From NCBI RefSeq assembly GCF_943193085.1, contig NZ_CALPCU010000016.1, forward strand, positions 1-50,153: 50,153 bases of DNA, given 5' to 3'. Made by a program: the position numbers and the translations under genes. Positions 25,617 to 32,590 of the stretch are shown here, in pieces. The DNA is from Vermiculatibacterium agrestimuris (GTDB taxonomy: Bacteria; Bacillota; Clostridia; Oscillospirales; Oscillospiraceae). Every line of letters begins with the position of its first letter. Positions within the stretch are counted from its first letter, which is position 1. The notes below the pieces were generated by a model that was not told the origin of the DNA, did not search any database, and saw only the letters and a list, made by a program, of their open reading frames with translations.

Positions 25617-27394
25617 TGTCCATCCTCCATTGTCTTTTCTCTTTGTCTCGCGCGCAGGGCCAGTAGGGCGTCTTCCCCCTTGGGGGCCTCCCTTGCCGCC
25701 GCCTCCGCCTGTATCGTCTCTATGTAGTCGCCCATGGAGCGGTCCGCATAGGCCAGGGATTCCGGCTGACCCGCCACCTTCACCATGTGGCTCATCTCCT
25801 CCCCTGTCAGCTCCCCCTCCAGGGCGGGGAGCTGGACGCTCAGGCCCCGGCTGTGGCGATCCCGGAGAAGGCGGAAAACCTTTCCCAGCACCGGAGAGGA
25901 AAACTGCTCCGGCTCCACCGCCGCCTTGGCGAAGAGGGCGGCGTCCAGCAGCACCAGCCGCAGGATCCCCTCCTCCGCCCGGGCGGAGCGGACATTTTCA
26001 TACCGCAGCTCCCGGTTTGAAGACTGCAGGTTCACCGCGGGGGCCATGGCCCGCCGCCGCTCCTTCTTTTTGGCCTGCCAAGTTCGGTTCTTCCGCCACC
26101 GCTCCACCTCCTGGTGGAAGGCGGTCTCAGAGATCCCCGCAGCCTTGGCGGCCTTGGCGCCGTATATCTCCCGCTCGATGGAGCTCTCCAGGGCGCCCAC
26201 CGTCTCCACCGCCGCGCGCAGAAAGGCCATGCGCCCCTCGTCGCTTTCCAGGTCTGCCCCCTGGGTGAGCACGTCCAGCCGGTAGTCGTTCTGTCCCGCC
26301 GAGCCGTTCAGGCACTTCTCAAAGGCAGCGGGGCCAAACCGCTTTACGAAGTCGTCCGGATCCTGCTTCATGGGCTTTCCGTCCTCCCCCACCGCGTTGG
26401 GCAGCTGGAGCACCCGGACGGTAAGATCGGCGTTTTTCAGGATGCCCAACACCCGCTCCGTGGACTTCTTCCCCGCCGCGTCGTTGTCGTAGCAGAGCAC
26501 CAGCTCCTTGGTGTACCGGGACAGGATCCGGGCGTGGTCGGCGGTGAGGGCGGTGCCCATGGTGGCCACCACATTGTCAAAACCCGCCTGATGGAGGGTA
26601 ATGACGTCGATGTTGCCCTCCACCAGAATGAGGTTGGGCCGCTTGGTGGCCTTGGCCAGGTTGAGGGCGTAGATCAGCTGGCTCTTCTTAAAGCACACCG
26701 TGTCCGGACTGTTGAGGTACTTGGCCCCCTCCAGCCCCGGCAGGATACGGCTGGTAAAGCCCACCACATCCCCCCGCACATCGATAACGGGGAGCATGAG
26801 CCGGGCGCGGAATTTGTCGTAGATCCCGCCGTTCTTCCCCGCCACCGCAAGCCCCGCGTCGATGAGCTCCAGCTTGGAGAAGCCCTGGGCGGTGAGGGCC
26901 TTTGTCATGGCGTCCCACTCGTCGGGGGCAGCCCCCAGGCCAAAGCGGGTGGCAAACTTGGGACTGATGCGCCGCTGGGCGATATAGTCCCGGACGGCGG
27001 CGCCGCCGGGCGAGCCCAGATATTGATAGTAGAAACGGGCGGCGGCCTTGTTGGCCTCCAGGGCCCGGCGCAGCTTTTTGCGCCCTTCGTCGCTGCCTCC
27101 GGTCTCCGGCACCTCCATGCCCACCCGCCTGGCCAGGTGCCGCACCGCGTCGGGGAAGCTCAGGTGCTCCATCTCCATGACGAAGGAGATAACGCCGCCC
27201 CCCTTGCCGCAGCCGAAGCAGTGGTAGATCTGCTTGTCACGGGAGACGGAAAAGGAGGGGGTCTTCTCCGTGTGAAAGGGACACAGCCCCCACAGGTTCC
27301 CGCCCTTCTGGGTCAGGTGGACGTACTCCCCCACCACGTCCGATATCTCGTTGCGTTGGATCAGCTCGTCGATAAATTGCTCCGGAATGGGCAT
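25613..27394 (-). CDS. dnaG: DNA primase
   Basis: The 593-residue primase makes RNA primers at the replication fork. The zinc site is CPFHTEKTPSF with CFGCGKGGG (Cys 38, His 41, Cys 59, Cys 62). The catalytic TOPRIM part carries LILVEGNIDVITLHQAG and LVLCYDNDAAGKKS. The C-terminal 200 residues form the DnaB-binding domain. The start ATG has a GGGGGG site 6-8 bases upstream; a longer frame upstream has none. It is followed by rpoD with overlap. The 109-base gap to dgt is GC-rich with short dyads but no promoter I would defend. Confidence 0.96.
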
Positions 27395-27503
27395 GCGCGC
27401 ATCCCCCCTTTCCCCGCTCCTGGCTATGATTGCCAAACTCTGACAGTTTTATACCGCTTTCGTCTGTAACCCCACACGCGCTCCGCCCCGGGCGGGCCGC
27501 GCC

Positions 27504-28508
27504 TCACTTCACCGACCAGGATTTGGGGATGAACAGGTCGAGATAGGTCTCCACGGCGTATGCGTCGGTCATGCCGGCGATGTAGTCGCACACCGCCCGC
27601 TCTTCCCCCTCCGCCGCCCGGATGTTCTGGAATTCCTCCGGCAGCTTGTCCAGGTGCCCCATGTAGTAGTCAAACAGCCGCCGCAGCAGCTCCTGGGCCT
27701 TGCCCTCCTCCCCCTTGGCCATGGGATTGAGGTACACCGAGGCGAACATGAACTCCTTCAGCTGCGCCATGGCCGCCTTCTTTTCCGGGGACTGGAGGAT
27801 CTCGTTCTTCCCCTGGCTTTCCGAGATGATATCCATGACCAGGGTGTTGATGCGCTGGGCGTGGGTACTGCCCAGCTCCTGGGCCACCTCAGCGGGGATG
27901 TCCAGGGGATAGATGACGCCCCCCCGAAGGGCGTCGTCGATATCGGCGCTCAAATAGGCGATCTTGTCGGAAAGACGCACGACGCGCCCCTCCAGGGTCT
28001 CGGCCTGCTCCCCGCCGGAGTGGCACAGGATGCCCCGGCGCACCTCGTAGGTCAGGTTCAGGCCCTCCCCGTCGTTCTCCAGCCGGTCTACCACCCGCAG
28101 GGATTGCTCAAAGTGGCGAAAGCCCCCGGGCATGATCTCGTTCAAAAGCCGCTCCCCGGCGTGGCCAAAGGGGGTGTGGCCCAGGTCGTGGCCCAGGGCG
28201 GCGGCCTCGGTCAGATCCTCGTTGAGGCCCAGTCCCCGAGCGATGGTGCGGGCCACCCGGGACACCTCCAGGGTGTGGGTCATCCGAGTGCGGTAATGGT
28301 CGCCCTCCGGCTGGAGGAAGACCTGGGTCTTGTGCTTGAGCCGCCGGAAAGCCTTGCAGTGGACGATGCGGTCGGTATCCCGCTGGAAGCAGGTGCGCAC
28401 CGGGCAGGGCTCCACCGGCCGCTGACGGCCCTTGGACTTGGCGGCAAGGCAGGCGAAGGGAGACAGATCCTTCCGCTCCCGCTCCTCCAGCTGTTCCCGG
28501 ATGGTCAT
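27504..28508 (-). CDS. dgt: dGTP triphosphohydrolase-like HD protein
   Basis: The 334-residue enzyme should split dNTPs, typically dGTP, to nucleoside and triphosphate. The HD motif is in EAAALGHDLGHTPFGHAGE (about 106-124), preceded by TRMTHTLEVSRVARTIA, with the later metal aspartate in LSDKIAYLSADIDDALR. The N-terminal block IVHCKAFRRLKHKTQVF is typical for the family. In many clostridia this gene lies upstream of dnaG, as here. It probably controls nucleotide pools near the replication genes. Confidence 0.92.
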   Translation of the reverse strand: MTIREQLEERERKDLSPFACLAAKSKGRQRPVEPCPVRTCFQRDTDRIVHCKAFRRLKHKTQVFLQPEGDHYRTRMTHTLEVSRVARTIARGLGLNEDLTEAAALGHDLGHTPFGHAGERLLNEIMPGGFRHFEQSLRVVDRLENDGEGLNLTYEVRRGILCHSGGEQAETLEGRVVRLSDKIAYLSADIDDALRGGVIYPLDIPAEVAQELGSTHAQRINTLVMDIISESQGKNEILQSPEKKAAMAQLKEFMFASVYLNPMAKGEEGKAQELLRRLFDYYMGHLDKLPEEFQNIRAAEGEERAVCDYIAGMTDAYAVETYLDLFIPKSWSVK

Positions 28509-28602
28509 ATGGCTGCGCGCCCCTTCCTTTTTTCTTCTAACTGTATATACGCCGGTGGGCTAAAAAACCCTCTTTTTTCAGAAAATTTCTCAAAAAGATC
28601 GG

Positions 28603-28632
28603 AAAGGCGGCTGTTTTGACACAGCCGCCTTT
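28603..28632. terminator. intrinsic terminator hairpin
   Basis: A perfect 12-base-pair stem (28603-28614 with 28621-28632), followed on plus by T and preceded by A. It lies directly behind the YigZ-type gene and ahead of dgt. Confidence 0.7.
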
Positions 28633-28636
28633 TTTC

Positions 28637-29266
28637 CTATCTTTTTTGGGGAACCGCCTTCCACTGAACGCCCACCATCCTGGGGACGCTCCCCCCGGCG
28701 GAGAGCTCTCCCACCCGCTGGGTGAAACGCTCCTCCGCTCCCTGAGGCAGAAGGGCCCGGAAGAGGATCTCCGAGCCGAACTCGTGCTCCCCCTCCGTCC
28801 CCTCCAGCGCCGTCAGCTCCAGCTTCAGCCGCTCAAAAAGAGGATAGGGGCAGGAGCACTCCACCGCCGTCCAGGGCCGCATCACCGACACGCCGGCGGC
28901 GTCCAGAGCGTCCTTGGCCGAGCGGGTATAGGCCCTGGTCAGCCCTCCGGCCCCCAGCAGGATGCCGCCGAAGTACCGGGTGGAGACGCACACCAGGTCG
29001 GTGACCTCCTCCCGCTGGAACACCCCCAGCATGGGCTGCCCGGCGGTTCCCTGGGGCTCCCCATCGTCGGAGTACCGCTCCACGCCCTCCTTCAGGCGGT
29101 AGCACCAGCAGTTGTGCCGGGCGTCGTGGTAACGCTTTTTCATGGCCTCGATGCAGGCGCGGGCCTCCTCCTCGGTCTTCACGGGCCACACGTGACCGAT
29201 GAACCGGGACCGCTTCTCGGTAAACTCCGTCTCCGAAGGGGCAGTGGGGATGTAATATTCGGTCAT
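28637..29266 (-). CDS. YigZ/IMPACT family protein
   Basis: The 209-residue protein has the UPF0029 N-terminal domain with EKRSRFIGHVWPV, HNCWCYRL, SDDGEPQGTAGQPML and STRYFGGILLGAGGLTRAY, then the small C-terminal YigZ domain. Relatives include eukaryotic IMPACT, a translation regulator; the bacterial role is unknown, though nucleotide or RNA binding has been proposed. The ATG overlaps the stop of the GNAT gene (ATGA) and is preferred over a GTG four codons upstream whose ribosome site is too close. It is the third gene after the XRE regulator. Confidence 0.9.
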   Translation of the reverse strand: MTEYYIPTAPSETEFTEKRSRFIGHVWPVKTEEEARACIEAMKKRYHDARHNCWCYRLKEGVERYSDDGEPQGTAGQPMLGVFQREEVTDLVCVSTRYFGGILLGAGGLTRAYTRSAKDALDAAGVSVMRPWTAVECSCPYPLFERLKLELTALEGTEGEHEFGSEILFRALLPQGAEERFTQRVGELSAGGSVPRMVGVQWKAVPQKR

Positions 29267-29793
29267 AAATTCTGCCACTCCTCCCGGGTCAGGGCATAGT
29301 GGAGCTCAGTGCGCTCCTCCCCCATCAGCTCTACCCAGTTCTTTTCCGTGAAGCGGTAGAGAAAGCCGCACTTCTCCACCACCCGGCGGGACTTGTCATT
29401 GAAGTCGTAGTGCCCGCACCAGATGGTCTGAAGACCCAGCTCCTCAAAGCCATACCGCAGCAGCTCCTTCACCGCCTCGGGCATCAGGCCCCGGCCCCAA
29501 TAAGCGGGGTTCAGGGCGTAGCCGATCTCGTCGTCGGGGCCGGGCAGGCTGGTCCGGTGGCGGTCTACAAAGCCCGCCGAGCCGATGACCTTCCCCGAGG
29601 ACTTGTCCACCACGGCGAACGTCCCAGGGGCTGAAAATACGGTGGCGATGATCTCCCGGCTCTCGGCCAGGCTTTGATGGGGCGGCCATCCGGCGGCGGG
29701 GCCCACCCGGGGGTCTTTGGCGTACTCGTACAGGTCGGCGGCGTCCCCCTCCCCGAAGGGCCGCAGGATCAGCCGCGCCGTCTCCAAACCCAT
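29263..29793 (-). CDS. GNAT acetyltransferase, RimJ/RimL type
   Basis: The 176-residue protein has the RimL-like form: ETARLILRPFGEGDAADLYEYA at the start, GEIGYALNPAYWGRG-type acetyl-CoA loop (YWGRGLMPEAVKELL), and DFNDKSRRVVEKCGF. Relatives acetylate ribosomal protein N-termini or free small molecules. AGGAGG precedes the ATG. It lies three bases after the XRE gene and so would be under the same palindrome-controlled promoter. Confidence 0.88.
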   Translation of the reverse strand: MGLETARLILRPFGEGDAADLYEYAKDPRVGPAAGWPPHQSLAESREIIATVFSAPGTFAVVDKSSGKVIGSAGFVDRHRTSLPGPDDEIGYALNPAYWGRGLMPEAVKELLRYGFEELGLQTIWCGHYDFNDKSRRVVEKCGFLYRFTEKNWVELMGEERTELHYALTREEWQNL

Positions 29794-29796
29794 GGC

Positions 29797-30006
29797 TTAC
29801 CTCCTGTCCCCGCTCCGGCCCACCAGGTAGTCAATGCTGACCCCATAGAAGTCCGCCATCCGCCAGAGCACAGAGGCACTGGGCTCCCGCTCTCCGTACT
29901 CATACCGGCAGTAAGACCGCACAGCAATATCCAGCGCCTTCGCCACATCCTCCTGCCGCAGATTCTTTCCCTTGCGCAGTTCCTTTAATCTCTCTGCCAA
30001 TTTCAT
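29797..30006 (-). CDS. small XRE-family transcriptional regulator
   Basis: The 69-residue protein is little more than a Cro/C1-type helix-turn-helix: KLAERLKELRKGKNLRQEDVAK is the first half, with recognition-helix region DIAVRSYCRYEYGEREPS, and the common end FYGVSIDYLVGR. The ATG with AAGGGG seven bases upstream is used. Its promoter overlaps that of the divergent 87-residue gene, with a perfect 14-base palindrome at its own transcription start. It is therefore the probable repressor of both units. Confidence 0.9.
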   Translation of the reverse strand: MKLAERLKELRKGKNLRQEDVAKALDIAVRSYCRYEYGEREPSASVLWRMADFYGVSIDYLVGRSGDRR

Positions 30007-30017
30007 AAAAATACCCC

Positions 30018-30046
30018 TTGACATGCCCGTACGGGCAAGTTATAAT
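30018..30046 (+). promoter_or_regulatory. consensus promoter of the 87-residue gene
   Basis: TTGACA (30018-30023), 17-base spacer, TATAAT (30041-30046): both boxes perfect. Most of the spacer is the palindrome at 30024-30037, so a bound repressor would block RNA polymerase. Confidence 0.85.
30024..30037. promoter_or_regulatory. perfect 14-base palindromic operator
   Basis: TGCCCGTACGGGCA reads the same on both strands. It fills the spacer of the plus-strand promoter and covers about +1 to +14 of the minus-strand promoter. The neighbouring XRE protein is the expected ligand. Confidence 0.75.
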
Positions 30047-30073
30047 GATAGCAGAATTTGACCGCTTGGTCAA
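30045..30073 (-). promoter_or_regulatory. promoter of the XRE-GNAT-YigZ operon
   Basis: Minus strand TTGACC (30068-30073), 17-base spacer, TATCAT (30045-30050). Its -10 overlaps the -10 of the divergent promoter by two bases, so the two polymerases cannot bind at once. Confidence 0.75.
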
Positions 30074-30074
30074 A
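30057..30074. repeat. 7-base inverted repeat at the 5' end of the leader
   Basis: TTTGACC (30057-30063) and GGTCAAA (30068-30074) with a four-base centre. The right arm contains the -35 of the minus-strand promoter; in the plus transcript it would form a hairpin just before the ribosome site. It may be a second operator. Confidence 0.55.
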
Positions 30075-30086
30075 TGAGGTGATTTT

Positions 30087-30350
30087 ATGTCAGACCCCGT
30101 TCTCGCCCTATACCAACACATGATGAAAAATGATATCCATCTTCAATACATGGGTGACCTGGAGGAATATGAGTCCAACGCAGCTTACAGCGAGGCCGCC
30201 TGCAAGCGTCTCCAAGCCATGCTGGACGTCCCCGCCAAAAAGGAGCTGGAGCGCTTCCTCGACATGAAGTCCGTGGCGGAATCCATGGAATTGGAGGCCG
30301 CCTTTACCGCCGGGTTGGCCATGGGTCTCCAACTGCTCCGGCTGATTTAA
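30087..30350 (+). CDS. 87-residue protein of unknown function
   Basis: The small protein is predicted all-helical and acidic, with no cysteines. It begins SDPVLALYQHMMKND, has ESNAAYSEAACKRLQAML in the middle and ends with AFTAGLAMGLQLLRLI. Helical proteins of this size and form (DUF6809-like) are scattered in Oscillospiraceae and mobile elements, but I cannot name a function. GAGGTGA lies before the ATG. It is driven by a perfect sigma-A promoter with a palindrome in its spacer, so it is probably strongly induced when the XRE protein leaves. Its stop codon overlaps the stop of the convergent hflX. Confidence 0.75.
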   Translation: MSDPVLALYQHMMKNDIHLQYMGDLEEYESNAAYSEAACKRLQAMLDVPAKKELERFLDMKSVAESMELEAAFTAGLAMGLQLLRLI

Positions 30351-31642
30351 TCCTCCCAGGGCTCCTTGGCGGGCTTCCAGCCCTCGGTGACATAGTTTCG
30401 CACCTGTCCCAGCACCTTGGGGGTGCACACCGCCTCCACCTCGATGGTCTCGCCGTAATCCACCTTCTCCACCTTGGCCTCCCGGTAGAGCATGTCCACC
30501 AGTCCCCCCTGGTCGTAGGGGATGGCCAGCTTCACCTTGTGGGCCCCCTGATCCAGCCGCTTGCGCAGCAGCTCCAGGAGCTTGTCCACTCCTTCCCCGG
30601 TCTTGGCGGAGAGGGCGACGATACTCTCCCCGTGGGGCAGGATGTCCCCCGCCAGCAGGTCGGATTTATTGAACGCGTCGATGCGGGGGGTCTCCCAGGC
30701 TCCCAGCTCGGTGATGAGCCGCTCCACCACCTCCGCCTGCTCCCGCCAGAGGGGATCGGAGGCGTCGATGACGTGGAGCAGAAGGTCGGCGTACTCCAGC
30801 TCCTCCAGGGTGGCCTTGAAGGCCTCCACCAGCTGGTGGGGCAGCTTGGAGATAAAACCCACCGTGTCGGAGATGAGCACCGTGCAGGTGTCGGACAGCT
30901 CCAGGGTGCGGGTGGTGGTGTCCAGGGTGTCGAACAGCCTGTTGTTGGCGGGGATGTCCGCGCCGGTCAGGTGATTTAAGAGGGTGGACTTCCCGGCATT
31001 GGTGTAGCCCACGATGGCCACCACGGGCACCTCGTTCTTCTCCCGGCGCTGCCGCTGGGTGGCGCGCACCCGGCGCACCTCTTTGAGCTCTTCCTCCAGC
31101 TTGGTGATCTTTTTGCGGATGAGCCGCCGGTCGGTCTCCAGCTGGGTCTCGCCGGGGCCCCGGGTGCCGATGGCGCCCTCCTGCCGCTCCAGGTGCTTCC
31201 ACATGCTGGTCAGCCGGGGCAGCAGATATTTGTATTGCGCCAGCTCCACCTGGAGCCGGCCCTCGCTGGTGCGGGCCCGCTGGGCGAAGATATCCAGGAT
31301 GAGGGCGGAGCGATCCAGCACCTGCGCCCCAAGGGTCTCGGTGAGGACGCGCTGCTGGGAGGGGGAGAGCTCGTTGTCAAAGATGACCAGATCGGCCCCC
31401 ACACCCTCGCACAGCTGCTTCAGTTCCTCCACCTTTCCCTCCCCCAGGAATGTGCGGGGGTCGGGGGTGGCCTTGTTTTGCAGGACGGTGCCCACGCACT
31501 CGCCCCCGGCGGTCTCCAGAAGGGCCTCCAGCTCCTCCAGAGATTCCTCGGTGGCGTTGTCCTCCCTGGACAGGCAGTTGGCGTTCAGCCCCGCCAGCAC
31601 CGCCCGGTTGATCTTTGTTCCGTCAAAGGTTTTCTCGAACAT
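30347..31642 (-). CDS. hflX: ribosome-binding GTPase HflX
   Basis: The 431-residue GTPase splits stalled or stressed 70S ribosomes. The N-terminal HflX domain carries PRTFLGEGKVEELKQLC and IFDNELSPSQQRVL, then RGPGETQLETDRRLI, and the G domain with Walker A VGYTNAGKSTLLNHL (about 204-218), the G3 block SDTVGFISKLPHQLV and a NKSD box in DAFNKSDLL. GGAGG lies 4-8 bases before the ATG. It follows the flavin reductase-like gene by 26 bases. Confidence 0.95.
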   Translation of the reverse strand: MFEKTFDGTKINRAVLAGLNANCLSREDNATEESLEELEALLETAGGECVGTVLQNKATPDPRTFLGEGKVEELKQLCEGVGADLVIFDNELSPSQQRVLTETLGAQVLDRSALILDIFAQRARTSEGRLQVELAQYKYLLPRLTSMWKHLERQEGAIGTRGPGETQLETDRRLIRKKITKLEEELKEVRRVRATQRQRREKNEVPVVAIVGYTNAGKSTLLNHLTGADIPANNRLFDTLDTTTRTLELSDTCTVLISDTVGFISKLPHQLVEAFKATLEELEYADLLLHVIDASDPLWREQAEVVERLITELGAWETPRIDAFNKSDLLAGDILPHGESIVALSAKTGEGVDKLLELLRKRLDQGAHKVKLAIPYDQGGLVDMLYREAKVEKVDYGETIEVEAVCTPKVLGQVRNYVTEGWKPAKEPWED

Positions 31643-31668
31643 AGTACCTCCGTAGAGCCGGGGCGGTC

Positions 31669-32166
31669 TTATCCCTTCAAGACCGCCTCGATCTCTCCAA
31701 TATACATCCTGTGGTAGTCTTTGCCCGGATAGAAGCTCTCATCCATTGTCCCGTCAGCAAAGCAGGCGGGGTCAAAGCTCTGGGCGTAGAGCTTGCGGCA
31801 CACCAGCGTCAGCTCCGCCTGGGCAAAACAGGGGGCCTTTTCCCCCTCCAGAACCGTCAAGTTACATTCCTTTACCTTGTCCGTATCCCGGCCGCTTTTG
31901 GCCCCGCAGAGGGCCATCACCTCCCGGTACTTCTCCGGAAGGAACGACAAGGAAAAATACTTTTCATGCTCTATCAGTCCGTAGGTGTACCGCTGGGGAC
32001 GGACGTAGACGGTGGCCACGGGCCGGTTCCACAAAATGCCCGTCCCGCCCCAGCTGACGGTCATGGGGTTGCACTTCGTCCCATCCGCTGCGGTGAGCAG
32101 GGCCCACCGGTCGCTGAGCAGGGAAAAGAAATTCGCGTCCAGGGTCTTGGGGTCTACCTTTTGCAT
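31669..32166 (-). CDS. flavin reductase-like domain protein
   Basis: The 165-residue protein has the FMN-binding split barrel of the flavin reductase-like family, seen by CNPMTVSWGGTGILWNRP, VYVRPQRYTYGLIEH, FSLSFLPEKYREVM and the C-terminal YPGKDYHRMYIGEIE. Clostridial members are often annotated only as flavin reductase family; they bind FMN and may pass electrons to a partner. GGAGGGA precedes the ATG. It shares a transcript with hflX, without any obvious functional link. Confidence 0.85.
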   Translation of the reverse strand: MQKVDPKTLDANFFSLLSDRWALLTAADGTKCNPMTVSWGGTGILWNRPVATVYVRPQRYTYGLIEHEKYFSLSFLPEKYREVMALCGAKSGRDTDKVKECNLTVLEGEKAPCFAQAELTLVCRKLYAQSFDPACFADGTMDESFYPGKDYHRMYIGEIEAVLKG

Positions 32167-32206
32167 GGCGCATCCCTCCGTTTCAATATCGCCCTATCCT
32201 ATGCAA

Positions 32207-32239
32207 AAGGGCCTGTACCGTAAACCGGCACAGGCCCTT
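32207..32239 (-). terminator. terminator after rpmE
   Basis: A long stem (32207-32220 with 32226-32239, one G-U pair, small loop) followed on the minus strand by TTTT. It lies ten bases behind the rpmE stop. Confidence 0.7.
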
Positions 32240-32249
32240 CCATGTTCCA

Positions 32250-32456
32250 TTACTTTTTGTCCAGACCAAACTTCTTGTTGAAGCGGCTGACACGACCACC
32301 GGTGTCCACCATCTTCTGCTTGCCGGTGAAGAAGGGGTGACACTTAGAGCAGACTTCGACACGGATGTTCTCCTTGGTGGAGCCGGTCTCGATCACATTG
32401 CCGCAGGCACAGGTGATGGTGGTCTGCTTGTAGTCGGGATGGATGCCTTCCTTCAT
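32250..32456 (-). CDS. rpmE: 50S ribosomal protein L31, zinc-binding form
   Basis: The 68-residue protein is L31 with the zinc ribbon intact (Cys 16, 18, 36 and 39, in CACGN and CSKCHPF), i.e. the C+ form used when zinc is available. It starts MKEGIHPDYKQTTITC and ends with GGRVSRFNKKFG. AGAGGTGA lies upstream. It is monocistronic with its own promoter and terminator. Confidence 0.97.
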   Translation of the reverse strand: MKEGIHPDYKQTTITCACGNVIETGSTKENIRVEVCSKCHPFFTGKQKMVDTGGRVSRFNKKFGLDKK

Positions 32457-32520
32457 GTTGGATTCACCTCTTTCTCGTTCCTGGTGAAGCGGCGCAGCAA
32501 ACTTCCACGCCTTATAAACG

Positions 32521-32556
32521 CTATAATATGATAGCATAGGCATTGTAAAAAAGCAA
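32521..32556 (-). promoter_or_regulatory. promoter region of rpmE
   Basis: Two overlapping candidates on the minus strand: TTGCTT (32551-32556) with TATCAT (32528-32533), and TTTACA (32544-32549) with TTATAG (32521-32526), each with 17-base spacers. Which one is used cannot be told. Confidence 0.6.
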
Positions 32557-32590
32557 GAGGTTTTTTCACTTTTGCTCCTAAATAGGCCCT

